Shown here: one piece after another, positions 17,336 through 26,250 of the stretch
Position numbering within the stretch: position 1 is the first letter of the stretch
How the letters are laid out: every line of letters begins with the position of its first letter
Source of the DNA: Paracoccaceae bacterium
GTDB lineage: Bacteria; Pseudomonadota; Alphaproteobacteria; Rhodobacterales; Rhodobacteraceae
Direction of reading: 5' to 3'
Assembly: GCA_020832655.1 (NCBI GenBank)
Contig: JAFIEF010000015.1
Span: 1-60,221 of the forward strand
Length of the DNA stretch: 60,221 nucleotides
Program-made: the position numbers and the translations under genes
The notes under the pieces: generated by a model
What the model saw: the letters and a program-made list of their open reading frames with translations, nothing else
Told to the model about the DNA's origin: nothing
Database searches by the model: none

Positions 17336-18084
17336 TGGACAATCTCCACCTTGTCGCCGGCACGGATCGGGCCGGGCTGTGTGACCACGGCATAGACGCC
17401 GAAATCACTGTGCTCATAAGCCTGTTCCAGCAAGGCGAGCATGTCCAGATCAATCCGGCCGGTGGCGCAATCGACCATTGTGGCGCGGCAGCGGCCAATG
17501 CGTTCGCGAATCGCCAGCCGCGCTGCGCCGATGCTGATCTCGCGCCCGATCAGGTCAAACTCTTCCCAGGGGGCCAGCCCGTCAAGCCACAGATTGCCGC
17601 GCCAGCGGTCCAGCCCAAGATCGCGCCCCGCGCGCTGCGACAGCGCGCGCAGGGAAGACAGGTTCAGCAGGGACACGCTTTCATAATCGGTATCGGTCAT
17701 GCCGCGGCCTGCACTGACCAGCCGCGCGGGCTGCGCGCGCCCGCCCGCCATCAGCGGCGCAACCCAGTTCAGGAAGGCGGCCTGCCCTTCGGCGCTGTCA
17801 GGGTCAAAGCTGACCGGCGCGCGCGAAGGATGGGTCAGGGTGATCTGGCCTGTGCCCTCGTCAAATTCGGCAGTGATCGCCTGAAGCGCGGGGGTCTTGG
17901 CGCCACGGGTGAAGTTCATGCAGGGGTTCCAGCCCGCGACCAGCCGCGCGGCCTCATGCGCAACGGCCCAGGCCCGGTCATGGGGCAGGCAGCGCCCGGC
18001 CGCAAGCAGGACACCGGACAGTTCCTGCCGCCCATGCGCCTTGATGGGATGGCGGAAGATATGCGCCAGCCGCCACCCTGTCAT
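17332..18084 (-). CDS. MOSC domain protein
   Basis: A 250-residue protein with the N-terminal beta-barrel segment WRLAHIFRHPIKAHGRQEL and a C-terminal MOSC domain, the molybdenum-cofactor sulfurase C-terminal fold. The characteristic DRWRGNLWLDGLAPWEE and the conserved Cys in GRCRATMVDCATG are present. Related proteins (YcbX, YiiM, mARC) bind the molybdenum cofactor and reduce N-hydroxylated compounds, but the substrate of this type is unknown. ATG 18084, four bases after the yidC stop, is chosen over the open frame to 18147 inside yidC. It is sandwiched between yidC and engB in the same operon. Confidence 0.85.
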   Translation of the reverse strand: MTGWRLAHIFRHPIKAHGRQELSGVLLAAGRCLPHDRAWAVAHEAARLVAGWNPCMNFTRGAKTPALQAITAEFDEGTGQITLTHPSRAPVSFDPDSAEGQAAFLNWVAPLMAGGRAQPARLVSAGRGMTDTDYESVSLLNLSSLRALSQRAGRDLGLDRWRGNLWLDGLAPWEEFDLIGREISIGAARLAIRERIGRCRATMVDCATGRIDLDMLALLEQAYEHSDFGVYAVVTQPGPIRAGDKVEIVQ

Positions 18085-18088
18085 TGCG

Positions 18089-19861
18089 CTAGCCCTTGCC
18101 CTTCTTCTTGACACCGATATTGCCCAGAAGATCAGGCCGCGAGCCATTCATCGCCATGATCGAATATTGCTGGGTAAAGGTGATCACGTTGTTCGCGATC
18201 CAGTACAGCACCAGCCCCGAGGCGAACCAGCCCAGCATGAACATGAAGATCCACGGCATCCAGGTCATCACCGCCTGCTGGATCGGTTCGGTCGGTGTCG
18301 GGTTCAGCTTCATCTGCAACCACATCGACACGCCCAGCAGAATCGGCAGGATGCCGATGAAGATCAGCGACAGAAAACTGTCGGGATGCGGGGCCGCCCA
18401 GGGCAGCCAGCCGAAGAAGTTGAAGATAGAGGTCGGGTCCGGGGCCGACAGGTCATTGAATACCCCGAACCACGGCGCATGGCGCAGATCGATGGTGACG
18501 AAGATCACCTTGTAGAGCGAGAAGAAGATCGGGATCTGCAACAGGATCGGCAGACAGCCCGCCGCCGGGTTGACCTTCTTTTCCTTGTAAAGCTTCATCA
18601 TCTCCTGCTGCATGACCTGCCGGTCATCGCCTGCGCGTTCCTTGATCGCCATCATCTCTGGCTGAAGCTCTTTCATCTTGGCCATGCTGACATAGGATTT
18701 CCATGCCAGCGGCAGCAGAACCGCCTTGATCAGCAGGGTCAGGGTGATGATCGACCAGCCCATATTGCCGATGATGCCGTTGATGAAATAGAGCGTGGCA
18801 AAGATCGGCTTGGTCAGGAAGAAGAACCAGCCCCAGTCGATCGCATCGATGAAGCGGTCAATTCCCAGATCGCTTTCATAATTGCGGATGACGGTCCATT
18901 CCTTGGCCCCGGCAAACAGCATCGTGCGGACCTGATCGCGTTCGCCCGGTCCAACCGTGATGGTGGGCAGATCGGCGCGGGTCTGATAGACATCGCGGCC
19001 GGGGATATAACGCGACACGGCGGTAAAGCTTTGTCCCGGCTGCGGGGCCAGCATCGCCATCCAGTATTTATCGGAAATGCCCAGCCAGCCATTCTCAGTG
19101 ACATCGGTCACGCGCGCATTGGTGCGTTCCTGATCATGCACGCTGAAATTGCGAACATTGCGGTAGCTGTCTTCGTTCAGGCGGCCATCGGCCACTTCGA
19201 TGAAGCCTTCATGGCTGATGAAGAAGTTTTCCAGATCCGATGGCTCGCCATGCCGCGACAGCAGCCCGTAAGGGGCCATGCGCGCGGTGACATCGCCGGT
19301 GTTTTCAACCCCCTGGGTGACGGTGAACATGTAGTTCTCGTCCACCTCGAAGCGCTGGGTAAAGCGCAGCCCGGCCGCATTGACCCATTCCAGCATGACA
19401 GGGCTGCCGGGCGACAGGCGGCTGCCTTCGATCAGTTGCCAGGGCGTGGTGGCACCGGGCACATCATCCCAGCCCATATCGCGGCCCGGACGCCAGCCAT
19501 AAAGCGCATAAAACGCCTCGGGCTGTGCTTCGGGTTTCAGAAGCTGGACGATATCTGCGCCGGGTTCCACGGTTTCGCGGTAATCCTTCAGCGACAGGTC
19601 ATCGATGCGCCCGCCCATCAGGTTGATCGATCCGGTCAGGCGCGGGGTGTCGATCTCGATGCGGGGCAGCTCTGCCTCGGGCGCTTCGGCCTCTGCCTCG
19701 CCCATCGCGCGCGCGCTTTCATCTGCATCGGCGGCAAGTTCCGCGACCTCGGCAGGGTCTTGCACCGGCGGTTCGGGGGGCGGGAACATCCACATCCATC
19801 CGACAAGCACCAGAAGGCTGAGCGCGAAGGCCAGTAGCAGATTGCGGTTCTGATCGTTCAT
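18089..19861 (-). CDS. yidC: Membrane protein insertase YidC
   Basis: Inner-membrane insertase and foldase that acts alone or with SecYEG. The 590 residues have the Gram-negative layout: an N-terminal membrane segment (LLLAFALSLLVLVGWMWMF), a large periplasmic beta-sandwich domain (about residues 70-340), then the conserved five-segment Oxa1 core. The core begins near WGWFFFLTKPIF and continues with MGWSIITLTLLIKAVLLPLAWKS, an Arg/Lys-rich cytoplasmic hairpin (MQQEMMKLYKEKKVNP) and further membrane helices up to VLYWIANNVITFTQQY. It heads the operon with MOSC, engB and argB. The usual upstream genes rpmH and rnpA are not in the 171 bases before it or beyond. Confidence 0.96.
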   Translation of the reverse strand: MNDQNRNLLLAFALSLLVLVGWMWMFPPPEPPVQDPAEVAELAADADESARAMGEAEAEAPEAELPRIEIDTPRLTGSINLMGGRIDDLSLKDYRETVEPGADIVQLLKPEAQPEAFYALYGWRPGRDMGWDDVPGATTPWQLIEGSRLSPGSPVMLEWVNAAGLRFTQRFEVDENYMFTVTQGVENTGDVTARMAPYGLLSRHGEPSDLENFFISHEGFIEVADGRLNEDSYRNVRNFSVHDQERTNARVTDVTENGWLGISDKYWMAMLAPQPGQSFTAVSRYIPGRDVYQTRADLPTITVGPGERDQVRTMLFAGAKEWTVIRNYESDLGIDRFIDAIDWGWFFFLTKPIFATLYFINGIIGNMGWSIITLTLLIKAVLLPLAWKSYVSMAKMKELQPEMMAIKERAGDDRQVMQQEMMKLYKEKKVNPAAGCLPILLQIPIFFSLYKVIFVTIDLRHAPWFGVFNDLSAPDPTSIFNFFGWLPWAAPHPDSFLSLIFIGILPILLGVSMWLQMKLNPTPTEPIQQAVMTWMPWIFMFMLGWFASGLVLYWIANNVITFTQQYSIMAMNGSRPDLLGNIGVKKKGKG

Positions 19862-20032
19862 GAAGGGCCGTGTCCTATCACATCCAGAGTCCGGGCCGGT
19901 TCAACTAAAGCCCCGCCCAAAGGTCAAGCGGTTTTCCCGCCCAATCGCCGTGTCAGCCATCACAACCGGCCTGCGCGCGCGCAAAACCCGGCATCGCGGG
20001 CGCGGCAGGGGTGGTTCGGGCGGCGGACAGCG

Positions 20033-21421
20033 TCAGAACAGAACCGAGGGCAGCCACAATACCAGACCGGGGAAGATGAACAGCAGCGCAATCCCCACAA
20101 TCTGCAACAGCACGAAAGGAATCGCCCCGCGATAGATCATGCCGGTCGAAACCGAATTCGGCGCCACCCCGCGCAGATAGAACAACGAGAAGCCGAAAGG
20201 CGGTGTCAGGAAGCTGGTTTGCAGATTGACGCCGATCATCACCCCCAGCCAGACCGGATCAACCCCCAGCAGCAACAGCGTGGGCGCGGTGATCGGCAGC
20301 ACGATGAAGATGATCTCGAACGTGTCCAGAATGAAGCCCAGAACGAACATGATGATCATCACCACGATCATCGCGCCCAGTGCGCCGCCGGGCATCGAGG
20401 TCAGGAATTCGCGCACCAGATGGTCGCCCCCCATCTGCCGGAACACGATGGCAAAGACCGACGCGCCAAACAGGATGATGAAGATCATCGAGGTGATCAC
20501 CGCCGTGCGCCGCGCCACTTCCATGAACACGGCGAATGACAGCCGCCAGCGCAGCGCCGCCAGCAGCGTTGCACCCACGGCCCCGACCGAAGCGGCCTCT
20601 GTCGGGGTGGCAATGCCGCCCAGAATCGACCCCAGCACGGCGGTGATCAGCAGAAGCGGCGGAACAAGGGCGAACAGGATTTCCTTCCACAACCCTTTCT
20701 TTTCTTCCGGCGGGACGGGCGTGGCCGGGCAGCTTTCGGGGTCAAAAATTGCCTTGAAGATGATATAGCCGATATACAGCACCACCAGCAGCAGACCGGG
20801 GATCATCGCACCCGCAAACAGATCGCCCACCGACACGGTCTTGGGGGCGAAATTGCCAAGGCTCATCTGCACCTGGCTGTTCATGCCCGCAATCATGTCG
20901 CCCATGAAGATCAACACGGTCGAGGGCGGGATGATCTGGCCCAGCGTGCCGCTGGCGCAGATCGAGCCGCAGGCCAGTTTCGGGTCATAGCCCGCGCGCA
21001 TCATCGCCGGCAGGCTGATCAGCCCCATCGTGACCACTGTCGCGCCGACAACGCCCGTGGACGCCGCCAGCAGCGCGCCCACCAGAATCACCGATATCCC
21101 CAAGCCCCCGCGCATATTGCCGAACAGGCGGCCCATCGTGGACAAAAGCTGCTCGGCGATATTGCTGCGTTCCAGCATCACCCCCATGAAGATGAACAAG
21201 GGCACCGCGACCAGCACCTCGTTGATCATGTAGCCTGTGTAGCGCCCGGCCAGCGCGCGCAGGTTCGACAGGTCGAACACGCCGAAATAGACGCCCAGAT
21301 AGGCAAACAGCACCGAGGTTCCGGCCAGTGTGAAGGCCACCGGAAACCCGATCAGCAAAAAGCCGATCACGACAAAGAACATCAGCCCGGCGAGGATCTC
21401 GCCAATCAGAACGGGGTCCAT
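20033..21421 (-). CDS. dctM: TRAP transporter large permease (DctM)
   Basis: Main membrane subunit of a sodium-coupled tripartite ATP-independent periplasmic transporter. The 462-residue protein has about twelve hydrophobic segments. It shows TRAP-specific stretches such as VPLFIFMGVMLERS, LLAASTGVVGATVVTMGLI, GSICASGTLGQIIPPS and NLQTSFLTPPFGFSLFYLRGVAP. The start MDPVLIGEI at 21421 is one base after the dctQ stop; a longer frame to 21487 lies inside dctQ. It is the last gene of a dctP-dctQ-dctM operon. The substrate is set by the binding protein, probably an organic or keto acid. Confidence 0.94.
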   Translation of the reverse strand: MDPVLIGEILAGLMFFVVIGFLLIGFPVAFTLAGTSVLFAYLGVYFGVFDLSNLRALAGRYTGYMINEVLVAVPLFIFMGVMLERSNIAEQLLSTMGRLFGNMRGGLGISVILVGALLAASTGVVGATVVTMGLISLPAMMRAGYDPKLACGSICASGTLGQIIPPSTVLIFMGDMIAGMNSQVQMSLGNFAPKTVSVGDLFAGAMIPGLLLVVLYIGYIIFKAIFDPESCPATPVPPEEKKGLWKEILFALVPPLLLITAVLGSILGGIATPTEAASVGAVGATLLAALRWRLSFAVFMEVARRTAVITSMIFIILFGASVFAIVFRQMGGDHLVREFLTSMPGGALGAMIVVMIIMFVLGFILDTFEIIFIVLPITAPTLLLLGVDPVWLGVMIGVNLQTSFLTPPFGFSLFYLRGVAPNSVSTGMIYRGAIPFVLLQIVGIALLFIFPGLVLWLPSVLF

Positions 21422-21422
21422 C

Positions 21423-21980
21423 TCAGCCGTGCTCCGTATCGTATTTGTATTTGTAGTCGTCCGGCACCAGATCATAGCGTCCGGCAATGATCAGGATCGA
21501 CCGGATCGCCATTGCCACCCCTTGCAGCGCGATTACCACGGCAAAGACAATGATGAAGCTTTTTAGAACCCAAAGCCCCGGCATGCCGCCGGGATTGGCC
21601 GAGGCTTCCATCAGCCGGATCGAGCGCTGCACGAAAGGCAGGCAAAAGGTCCACACCACCCAGGCAAAGGGCAGCAGGAAGATGCACACCCCCAGCAAAT
21701 CCAGCCATGCCTTGCGCAGGGTGGAGGCAGGCCGATAAAAGATGTCCACCCGCACATGATCATTGCGATACAGCGCATAGCCTGCAACCGCGGTGAACAT
21801 CACCCCGTTCATCCACGGATACAGATCCTGCATCCAGAGCCGGGTGTTCAGGAAGACATAGCGTTCCACCACCACCCAGAAGCAGACCAGCACAATGCCG
21901 ACCGACAGCCACATGAAGATATTGCCGATCAGGCGGTTGGTCAGATTGATCAGGCGCATCAGATAAGAAAGCGCTGTCAC
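21423..21980 (-). CDS. dctQ: TRAP transporter small permease (DctQ)
   Basis: Small integral membrane subunit of the TRAP transporter, with four predicted transmembrane helices in 185 residues. The first follows LMRLINLTNRLIGNIFMWLSVGIVLVCFWVVVERY. The characteristic WMQDLYPWMNGVMFTAVAGYALYRNDHVRVDIFY lies at the second helix and its cytoplasmic loop. It stands between dctP and dctM. A perfect hairpin (22011-22040) separates it from dctP, which may lower expression of the membrane genes relative to the binding protein. Confidence 0.92.
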   Translation of the reverse strand: MTALSYLMRLINLTNRLIGNIFMWLSVGIVLVCFWVVVERYVFLNTRLWMQDLYPWMNGVMFTAVAGYALYRNDHVRVDIFYRPASTLRKAWLDLLGVCIFLLPFAWVVWTFCLPFVQRSIRLMEASANPGGMPGLWVLKSFIIVFAVVIALQGVAMAIRSILIIAGRYDLVPDDYKYKYDTEHG

Positions 21981-22010
21981 GGCTGCCTCCGGTGAGTGTT
22001 AACAAGTGGC

Positions 22011-22040
22011 GGGCTGCCCCGGATGCGTCCGGGGCAGCCC
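22011..22040 (-). promoter_or_regulatory. Perfect 13-base-pair hairpin between dctP and dctQ
   Basis: GGGCTGCCCCGGA pairs with TCCGGGGCAGCCC around a four-base loop. There is no following T-run. Its place between the binding-protein gene and the permease genes suggests partial termination, or protection of the dctP message from 3' decay, to give an excess of binding protein. Confidence 0.7.
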
Positions 22041-22082
22041 TGCGATTTCGGTTTCGATCAGGCATGAAGCCTGACCGGCGGA

Positions 22083-23192
22083 TCAGCCCAGATCGGAAAT
22101 GTCGAAATACTTCTCGCGCGCCAGCGCGAAGGTCAGATCGGTATTCTCGGTCCGGGTGCGCAGCAGGTTGAGGTTCTTCACGAAGCTCTCTGCCGTGGCC
22201 TTGGTCTTTGCGTCACCACTGTCAAGGATTTCCACGATCAGCTCGCGCGACGCTCTTGCACCGGCCTCAAGAATGCTGTCGGGCCAGTCCTTGTGGACGA
22301 TGGTGCCGTGATTTTCGACCATATCGGCCAGCGCAATCGGGTCATTGGCATAGAATTCCGACGGCACCTGATCATATTCGGCCTGGCAGACATCGCGAAT
22401 GATGCTTTGCAGATTGGTCGGCAGTTCCTGATATTTGGCCTTGTCCACCACCAGTTCGGTCGCCAGACCGGGTTCGATGAACGAGCTGGTATAGTAATGG
22501 TTGCGCACCTGATGGAAGCCCAGCGCGCGGTCATTATAGGGGCCGACGAATTCGGCCGCATCCAGCGCGCCCGATTGCAGCGCGGCAAAGATTTCGCCCC
22601 CGGCAAGGTTGGTGACCGAGGCCCCCATCTTCTGCCAGACCTGACCACCCAGACCCGGTGTGCGGAAGCGCAGACCCTGAACATCCTCGATGCCGGTCAG
22701 TTCGTTCTGGAACCAACCGCCAGCCTGGGTGCCGGTATCACCCGACAGGAAGCCTTGCACGCCGAAATCATCATAGATGTCGTCCCACAGCTCCTGCCCG
22801 CCCAGATAACGCATCCAGGCCGCCAATTCGCGCGAGGTCATGCCAAAGGGCACCCCGGTATAGAAGCCCAGACCCTGTGACTTGTTCAGCCAGTAATAGG
22901 CCGCGCCGTGGCTCATCTCGGCCGAGCCGTCGATGACGGCATCGAGCGATTGCAGCGCGGGAACCATCTCGCCTGCGGCAAAGACCTCAATCGTCAGCGC
23001 GCCATCAGCAGCGGCATTGATGCGGTCGGCGACGCGCTGCGCGCCAGTGCCCAGACCGGGGAAATTGCGCGGCCAGGTCGTGACCATGCGCCAGGTGATG
23101 CGCCCCTGCGCAACGGCCGGCGCGGCCAGCGTCGAGGCCGCCGCAGCCGTGCCCCCCAGCGCCGAGGTCTTAAGAAATGAACGACGATCCAT
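22083..23192 (-). CDS. dctP: TRAP transporter periplasmic substrate-binding protein (DctP/TakP-like)
   Basis: Periplasmic receptor that captures the substrate for the DctQM permease. The 369-residue precursor starts with a twin-arginine type signal (MDRRSFLKTSALGG) and an AAPAVAQ cleavage site. The mature part has the family motifs FAAGEMVPALQSLDAV, GLRFRTPGLGGQVWQKMG, the binding Arg in LRFRT, and GALDAAEFVGPYNDRALGF. The whole resembles TakP of Rhodobacter sphaeroides, an alpha-keto acid binder, so a keto or carboxylic acid substrate is a reasonable inference. GGAGGAA precedes the start. Confidence 0.92.
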   Translation of the reverse strand: MDRRSFLKTSALGGTAAAASTLAAPAVAQGRITWRMVTTWPRNFPGLGTGAQRVADRINAAADGALTIEVFAAGEMVPALQSLDAVIDGSAEMSHGAAYYWLNKSQGLGFYTGVPFGMTSRELAAWMRYLGGQELWDDIYDDFGVQGFLSGDTGTQAGGWFQNELTGIEDVQGLRFRTPGLGGQVWQKMGASVTNLAGGEIFAALQSGALDAAEFVGPYNDRALGFHQVRNHYYTSSFIEPGLATELVVDKAKYQELPTNLQSIIRDVCQAEYDQVPSEFYANDPIALADMVENHGTIVHKDWPDSILEAGARASRELIVEILDSGDAKTKATAESFVKNLNLLRTRTENTDLTFALAREKYFDISDLG

Positions 23193-23508
23193 GTTTTCCT
23201 CCCATGAAGCTTATTGTTCTGGCGCGGCCTTTCATGGCGCGCGCATTGATAAAGAGCACAGTAGGTCAGGACTGTGAACCCTTTTTTTCCAGCACATTCG
23301 GCTAACGCGTGACATTCTTGCGAAGATCGCATGCACCTTTCCGAATATGTCGAAGACAGGCATGAAAACGATATTTTGTTTCAATGGAAACCTTCGCGCG
23401 GGCAATCAGGTCAAATGACAAAACCACAACAACACTGCTTGCTTGACAGCGCGACTGCCCCAAGGCGCGCCGCCATGCCCGCAAAAGCCCCCGCAAAACA
23501 ACCCGCTG

Positions 23509-23659
23509 GAATTGTCCCCGATCAGCTTGTGCCAGATGAAACCCATCATCCGCGCCCCGACTTCATCTTGCGCCAAATACTCTCACCGAAGGTAGCGGGC
23601 CGGAAGGCCCGCATCCCCGCGCAAACAGGGCCAAAGCGCTGCAACCAGCGCCCTGCCCC
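23509..23659 (-). repeat. Dispersed intergenic repeat, copy C (long, about 150 bases)
   Basis: On the minus strand this stretch matches 44739-44888 through most of its length. The order is a GGGCAGG-GCGCTGGTTGCAGC start, GCGCGGGGAT, the hairpin GCGGGCC/GGCCCGC, CTACCTTCGG, GAGAGTATTTGGCGCAAGATGAA, a second TTTCATC, and GGGACAA near the end. The core with the hairpin is 23561-23612. It lies downstream of the DUF6746-like gene in the same orientation. Confidence 0.75.
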
Positions 23660-23735
23660 AAGCCGCAATGCAGCCAACTGCTCAAGCCTGGTCGAGTTTC
23701 ACTACAGCGTCGGTCGGTACCCCAAGGTGATTCTT

Positions 23736-23810
23736 GCCCGATGCGGGCACCGCATCGGGCGCGCCCGCAAGCCGTGCATGGGCGGGCGGGCGGGTGCCGC
23801 TTGCGGGCGC
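23736..23810 (+). ncRNA. Two-hairpin structured element with G-quadruplex loop, copy 3
   Basis: Hairpin 1 (23736-23760) pairs GCCCGATGCGG perfectly with CCGCATCGGGC around GCA. Hairpin 2 (23761-23810) pairs GCGCCCGCAAGC perfectly with GCTTGCGGGCGC. Its apical part has GTGC, then ATGGGCGGGCGGGCGG, then GTGC, closing by wobble pairs and presenting four GGG runs with single-C spacers. Unlike the other copies there is no gene ending just upstream on the plus strand, so this copy may be an orphan or mark the 3' end of an unrecognised transcript. Confidence 0.6.
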
Positions 23811-23927
23811 CACAGCGCTGATCCGCTTCGGCTCAAGGCTGCGCCAACATGGCCGATGCGCGGGCTCTGTGAACCCGAAGGTGGGAATGATCAGGCGCGG
23901 GCGCTACGCCACCCTCGGGTCATGCAC

Positions 23928-24296
23928 TCAAGGCACAAGCTGCCGGGCTACGGCCAGATAAGCCTTGGAAAGCCCCACGAGTTTTTCTGCATCTGCCCCT
24001 TCAGAGGCCAGATGAACCTCTTCCAGCAGATCGGCCAGTTCGGTTGCCTCGGCGATGATCCTTTCAAGGGCAACTTCCAGCGTATAGGTTAGCTGGTGGA
24101 TATCCTCCATATTGTCCCGCGTCATTTCCGGGCGGGCCAGAACAGCCGCCATGCGCTTGTTATAGGTTGAAAAATTGTCGAGCGCTTCGGCCAGAGTCGC
24201 CGAACCCTCGGCGGCGTAATGGTCAACACGTTCATCAGCAAATACGGGCATTGTGCTCAGGGCCAATGCGGCAATCAGCGCAGTTCTTCTTTTCAT
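23928..24296 (-). CDS. Small exported protein, DUF6746-like
   Basis: A 122-residue protein with a cleavable signal peptide (MKRRTALIAALALSTMPVFA) and a mature part that is almost entirely alpha-helical and acidic. It contains DNFSTYNKRMAAVLARPEM, DIHQLTYTLEVALERI and EATELADLLEEVHLASEG. The Glu/His-containing helices recall the DUF6746 family and, more loosely, small periplasmic four-helix proteins. No catalytic or metal motif is certain and the function is unknown. It stands alone between metG and the repeat-rich gap, on the minus strand. Confidence 0.7.
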   Translation of the reverse strand: MKRRTALIAALALSTMPVFADERVDHYAAEGSATLAEALDNFSTYNKRMAAVLARPEMTRDNMEDIHQLTYTLEVALERIIAEATELADLLEEVHLASEGADAEKLVGLSKAYLAVARQLVP

Positions 24297-24429
24297 GGGA
24301 AATTCCTTCAGCCGGGTGGATGTGAACGCTCACAGGTGGCTGTCCGTCACATCAGATCCCGGCTGCCTTAAGCCCCACCATTTCTATCAGGTATCAGGCG
24401 GCGGGCACAAGCCCTTTTCACCCGCGATC

Positions 24430-26145
24430 TCAGCGCGGCCCGGCAAAGCAAGCTTCCCACTCGCCGCGTTGCGCATCGGTGATCTTGGCAAACAACACCT
24501 CGGGCGTGGTGAAGCCATGGCCCGCGGGCAAGGTGCCAAGGGCCATAGCCACGTCATCGGGCCAGGACCAGTCATCGCAGCCCATCGCCGCCATGACCGC
24601 GCGTGCCGCATCAGGGATGAAGGGGCGCGAGACGACGGCATAAAACCGGATCAGGTTCAGCGCCAGCCGGATCTGCATGGCCGCCCTGTCGGGGTCGGAC
24701 TTGTAGGTCGCCCAGGGCGCGGCTTCCTGCAGATATTCGTTGCCCAACACCCAGAGCGCGCGCAATTCACCCGCCGATTTGCGGATTTCCATTGCTTCCA
24801 TCTGCGCCTCATAGGCGCGCAGCCGCGCGGTCAGATCAGCCATAAGCTGCGCCTCGCGCGGGCCATGTTCCCCGCCTTCGGGCACCGTTTCGCCGAATTT
24901 CGAGCGGCAGAATTTCGTCACCCGCGACACCAGATTGCCCAACACATCGGCCAGATCCTTGTTCACCGATACCTGAAAATTCTCCCATGTGAATTCAGCG
25001 TCGCTGTTTTCGGGCGCATGGGACAGCAGCCACCAGCGCCAGTAATCGGCGGGCAGCAATTCCAGCGCCGTGTCCATGAACACGCCGCGCCCCTGGCTGG
25101 TGGAAAACTGCCCGCCATCATAATTCAGATAGTTGAACGACTTGATGTAATCGACCAGTTTCCACGGCTCGCCCGACCCCATCAGCGTGGCCGGAAAGCT
25201 CAGCGTGTGGAAGGGTACATTGTCCTTGCCCATGAACTGGACATAGCGCACATCCTGTGCGCCCTCATCGGTGCGCCACCAGCGCCGCCATGCGGCATCG
25301 TCCAGCCCGTTGGCATCGGCCCATTCGGCGGTCGCGGCGATATATTCGATGGGCGCGTCAAACCAGACATAGAACACCTTGCCCTCCATCCCGCCCCAGG
25401 GCGCACCGTCAAACTGCACCGGCACGCCCCAATCCAGATCTCGGGTGATGCCCCGATCCTGAAGCCCGTCGCCATCATGCAGCCATTTCCTGGCGATAGA
25501 GGTCGTCAGCAGCGGCCAGCCGCGCTGGCTGTCGATCCACTGATCAAGCTTTTCGCGCATCAATGACTGGCGCAGATACAGATGGCGGGTCTCGCGCACT
25601 TCCAGATCGGTCGAGCCGGATACCGCCGAGCGCGGATTGATCAGATCGGTGGGATCCAGCTGCTTGGTGCAGTTTTCGCACTGGTCCCCCCGCGCGCGTT
25701 CATAGCCGCAATTGGGGCAGGTTCCCTCGATATAGCGGTCGGGCAGAAAGCGCCCATCCGCATGGGAATATACCTGTTTTTCCGCCACTTCCTGAATCAG
25801 CCCGGCCGCGCCCAGACGCGCGGCCAAGGCTTGGGTCAGCGCATGGTTGCGCGCGCTGGAAGAACGCCCGAAATGGTCGAAGGACAGCCCGAAGCCGCGC
25901 GCCAGATCGGCCTGAACCTGATGCATTTCGGCACAGTATTGCGCCACGGGCTGGCCTGCCTTGGCCGCCGCCAGCTCGGCAGGGGTGCCGTGTTCGTCGG
26001 TGGCGCAGATGAACATCACCTCATGCCCGCGCGCGCGGCAATAGCGGGCATAAAGATCGGCGGGCAACTGGCTACCGACCAGATTGCCCAGATGCTTGAT
26101 CCCGTTGATATACGGCAGGGCCGAGGTAATCAGAACGCGCGCCAT
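24430..26145 (-). CDS. metG: Methionyl-tRNA synthetase
   Basis: Class I aminoacyl-tRNA synthetase that charges tRNA-Met. The N-terminal catalytic domain has [16 protein letters not shown] (the HIGH-like motif is HLGN) and [10 protein letters not shown] zinc-binding knuckle [17 protein letters not shown] follows. At the KMSKS position the sequence is [11 protein letters not shown], a divergent form lacking the first and second Lys. The anticodon-binding helices end around [15 protein letters not shown]. The 571-residue length implies the form without the C-terminal dimerisation domain. It is a single gene between a small exported protein and a RocB-like gene. Confidence 0.95.
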   Translation of the reverse strand: MARVLITSALPYINGIKHLGNLVGSQLPADLYARYCRARGHEVMFICATDEHGTPAELAAAKAGQPVAQYCAEMHQVQADLARGFGLSFDHFGRSSSARNHALTQALAARLGAAGLIQEVAEKQVYSHADGRFLPDRYIEGTCPNCGYERARGDQCENCTKQLDPTDLINPRSAVSGSTDLEVRETRHLYLRQSLMREKLDQWIDSQRGWPLLTTSIARKWLHDGDGLQDRGITRDLDWGVPVQFDGAPWGGMEGKVFYVWFDAPIEYIAATAEWADANGLDDAAWRRWWRTDEGAQDVRYVQFMGKDNVPFHTLSFPATLMGSGEPWKLVDYIKSFNYLNYDGGQFSTSQGRGVFMDTALELLPADYWRWWLLSHAPENSDAEFTWENFQVSVNKDLADVLGNLVSRVTKFCRSKFGETVPEGGEHGPREAQLMADLTARLRAYEAQMEAMEIRKSAGELRALWVLGNEYLQEAAPWATYKSDPDRAAMQIRLALNLIRFYAVVSRPFIPDAARAVMAAMGCDDWSWPDDVAMALGTLPAGHGFTTPEVLFAKITDAQRGEWEACFAGPR

Positions 26146-26250
26146 GTATGTCCCCTTGCTGCGGCTTGATGGTGGTTTAGACCAGTTCGGGGCATAGGGG
26201 AAAGCGGTTTTCTGCCAGCAGCGCGGCGTGCAGGCAGGCCGGATACCGCC

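Larger units (their letters stand above)
23193..23927. other. 735-base intergenic region without a recognisable gene
   Basis: No credible coding sequence: the open frames here lack homology features and run across the repeats. The region holds the long dispersed repeat copy C (23509-23659, minus orientation) and the two-hairpin G-rich element copy 3 (23736-23810, plus orientation). The part next to dctP (23193-23508) is AT-richer than its surroundings and presumably contains the dctP promoter; I could not fix its boxes. Confidence 0.65.

Noticed and set aside
23331-24092. Plus-strand open frame in the 735-base gap
   Set aside because: It runs through a dispersed repeat, the G-rich element and antisense to the DUF6746-like gene; composition and sequence look non-coding.
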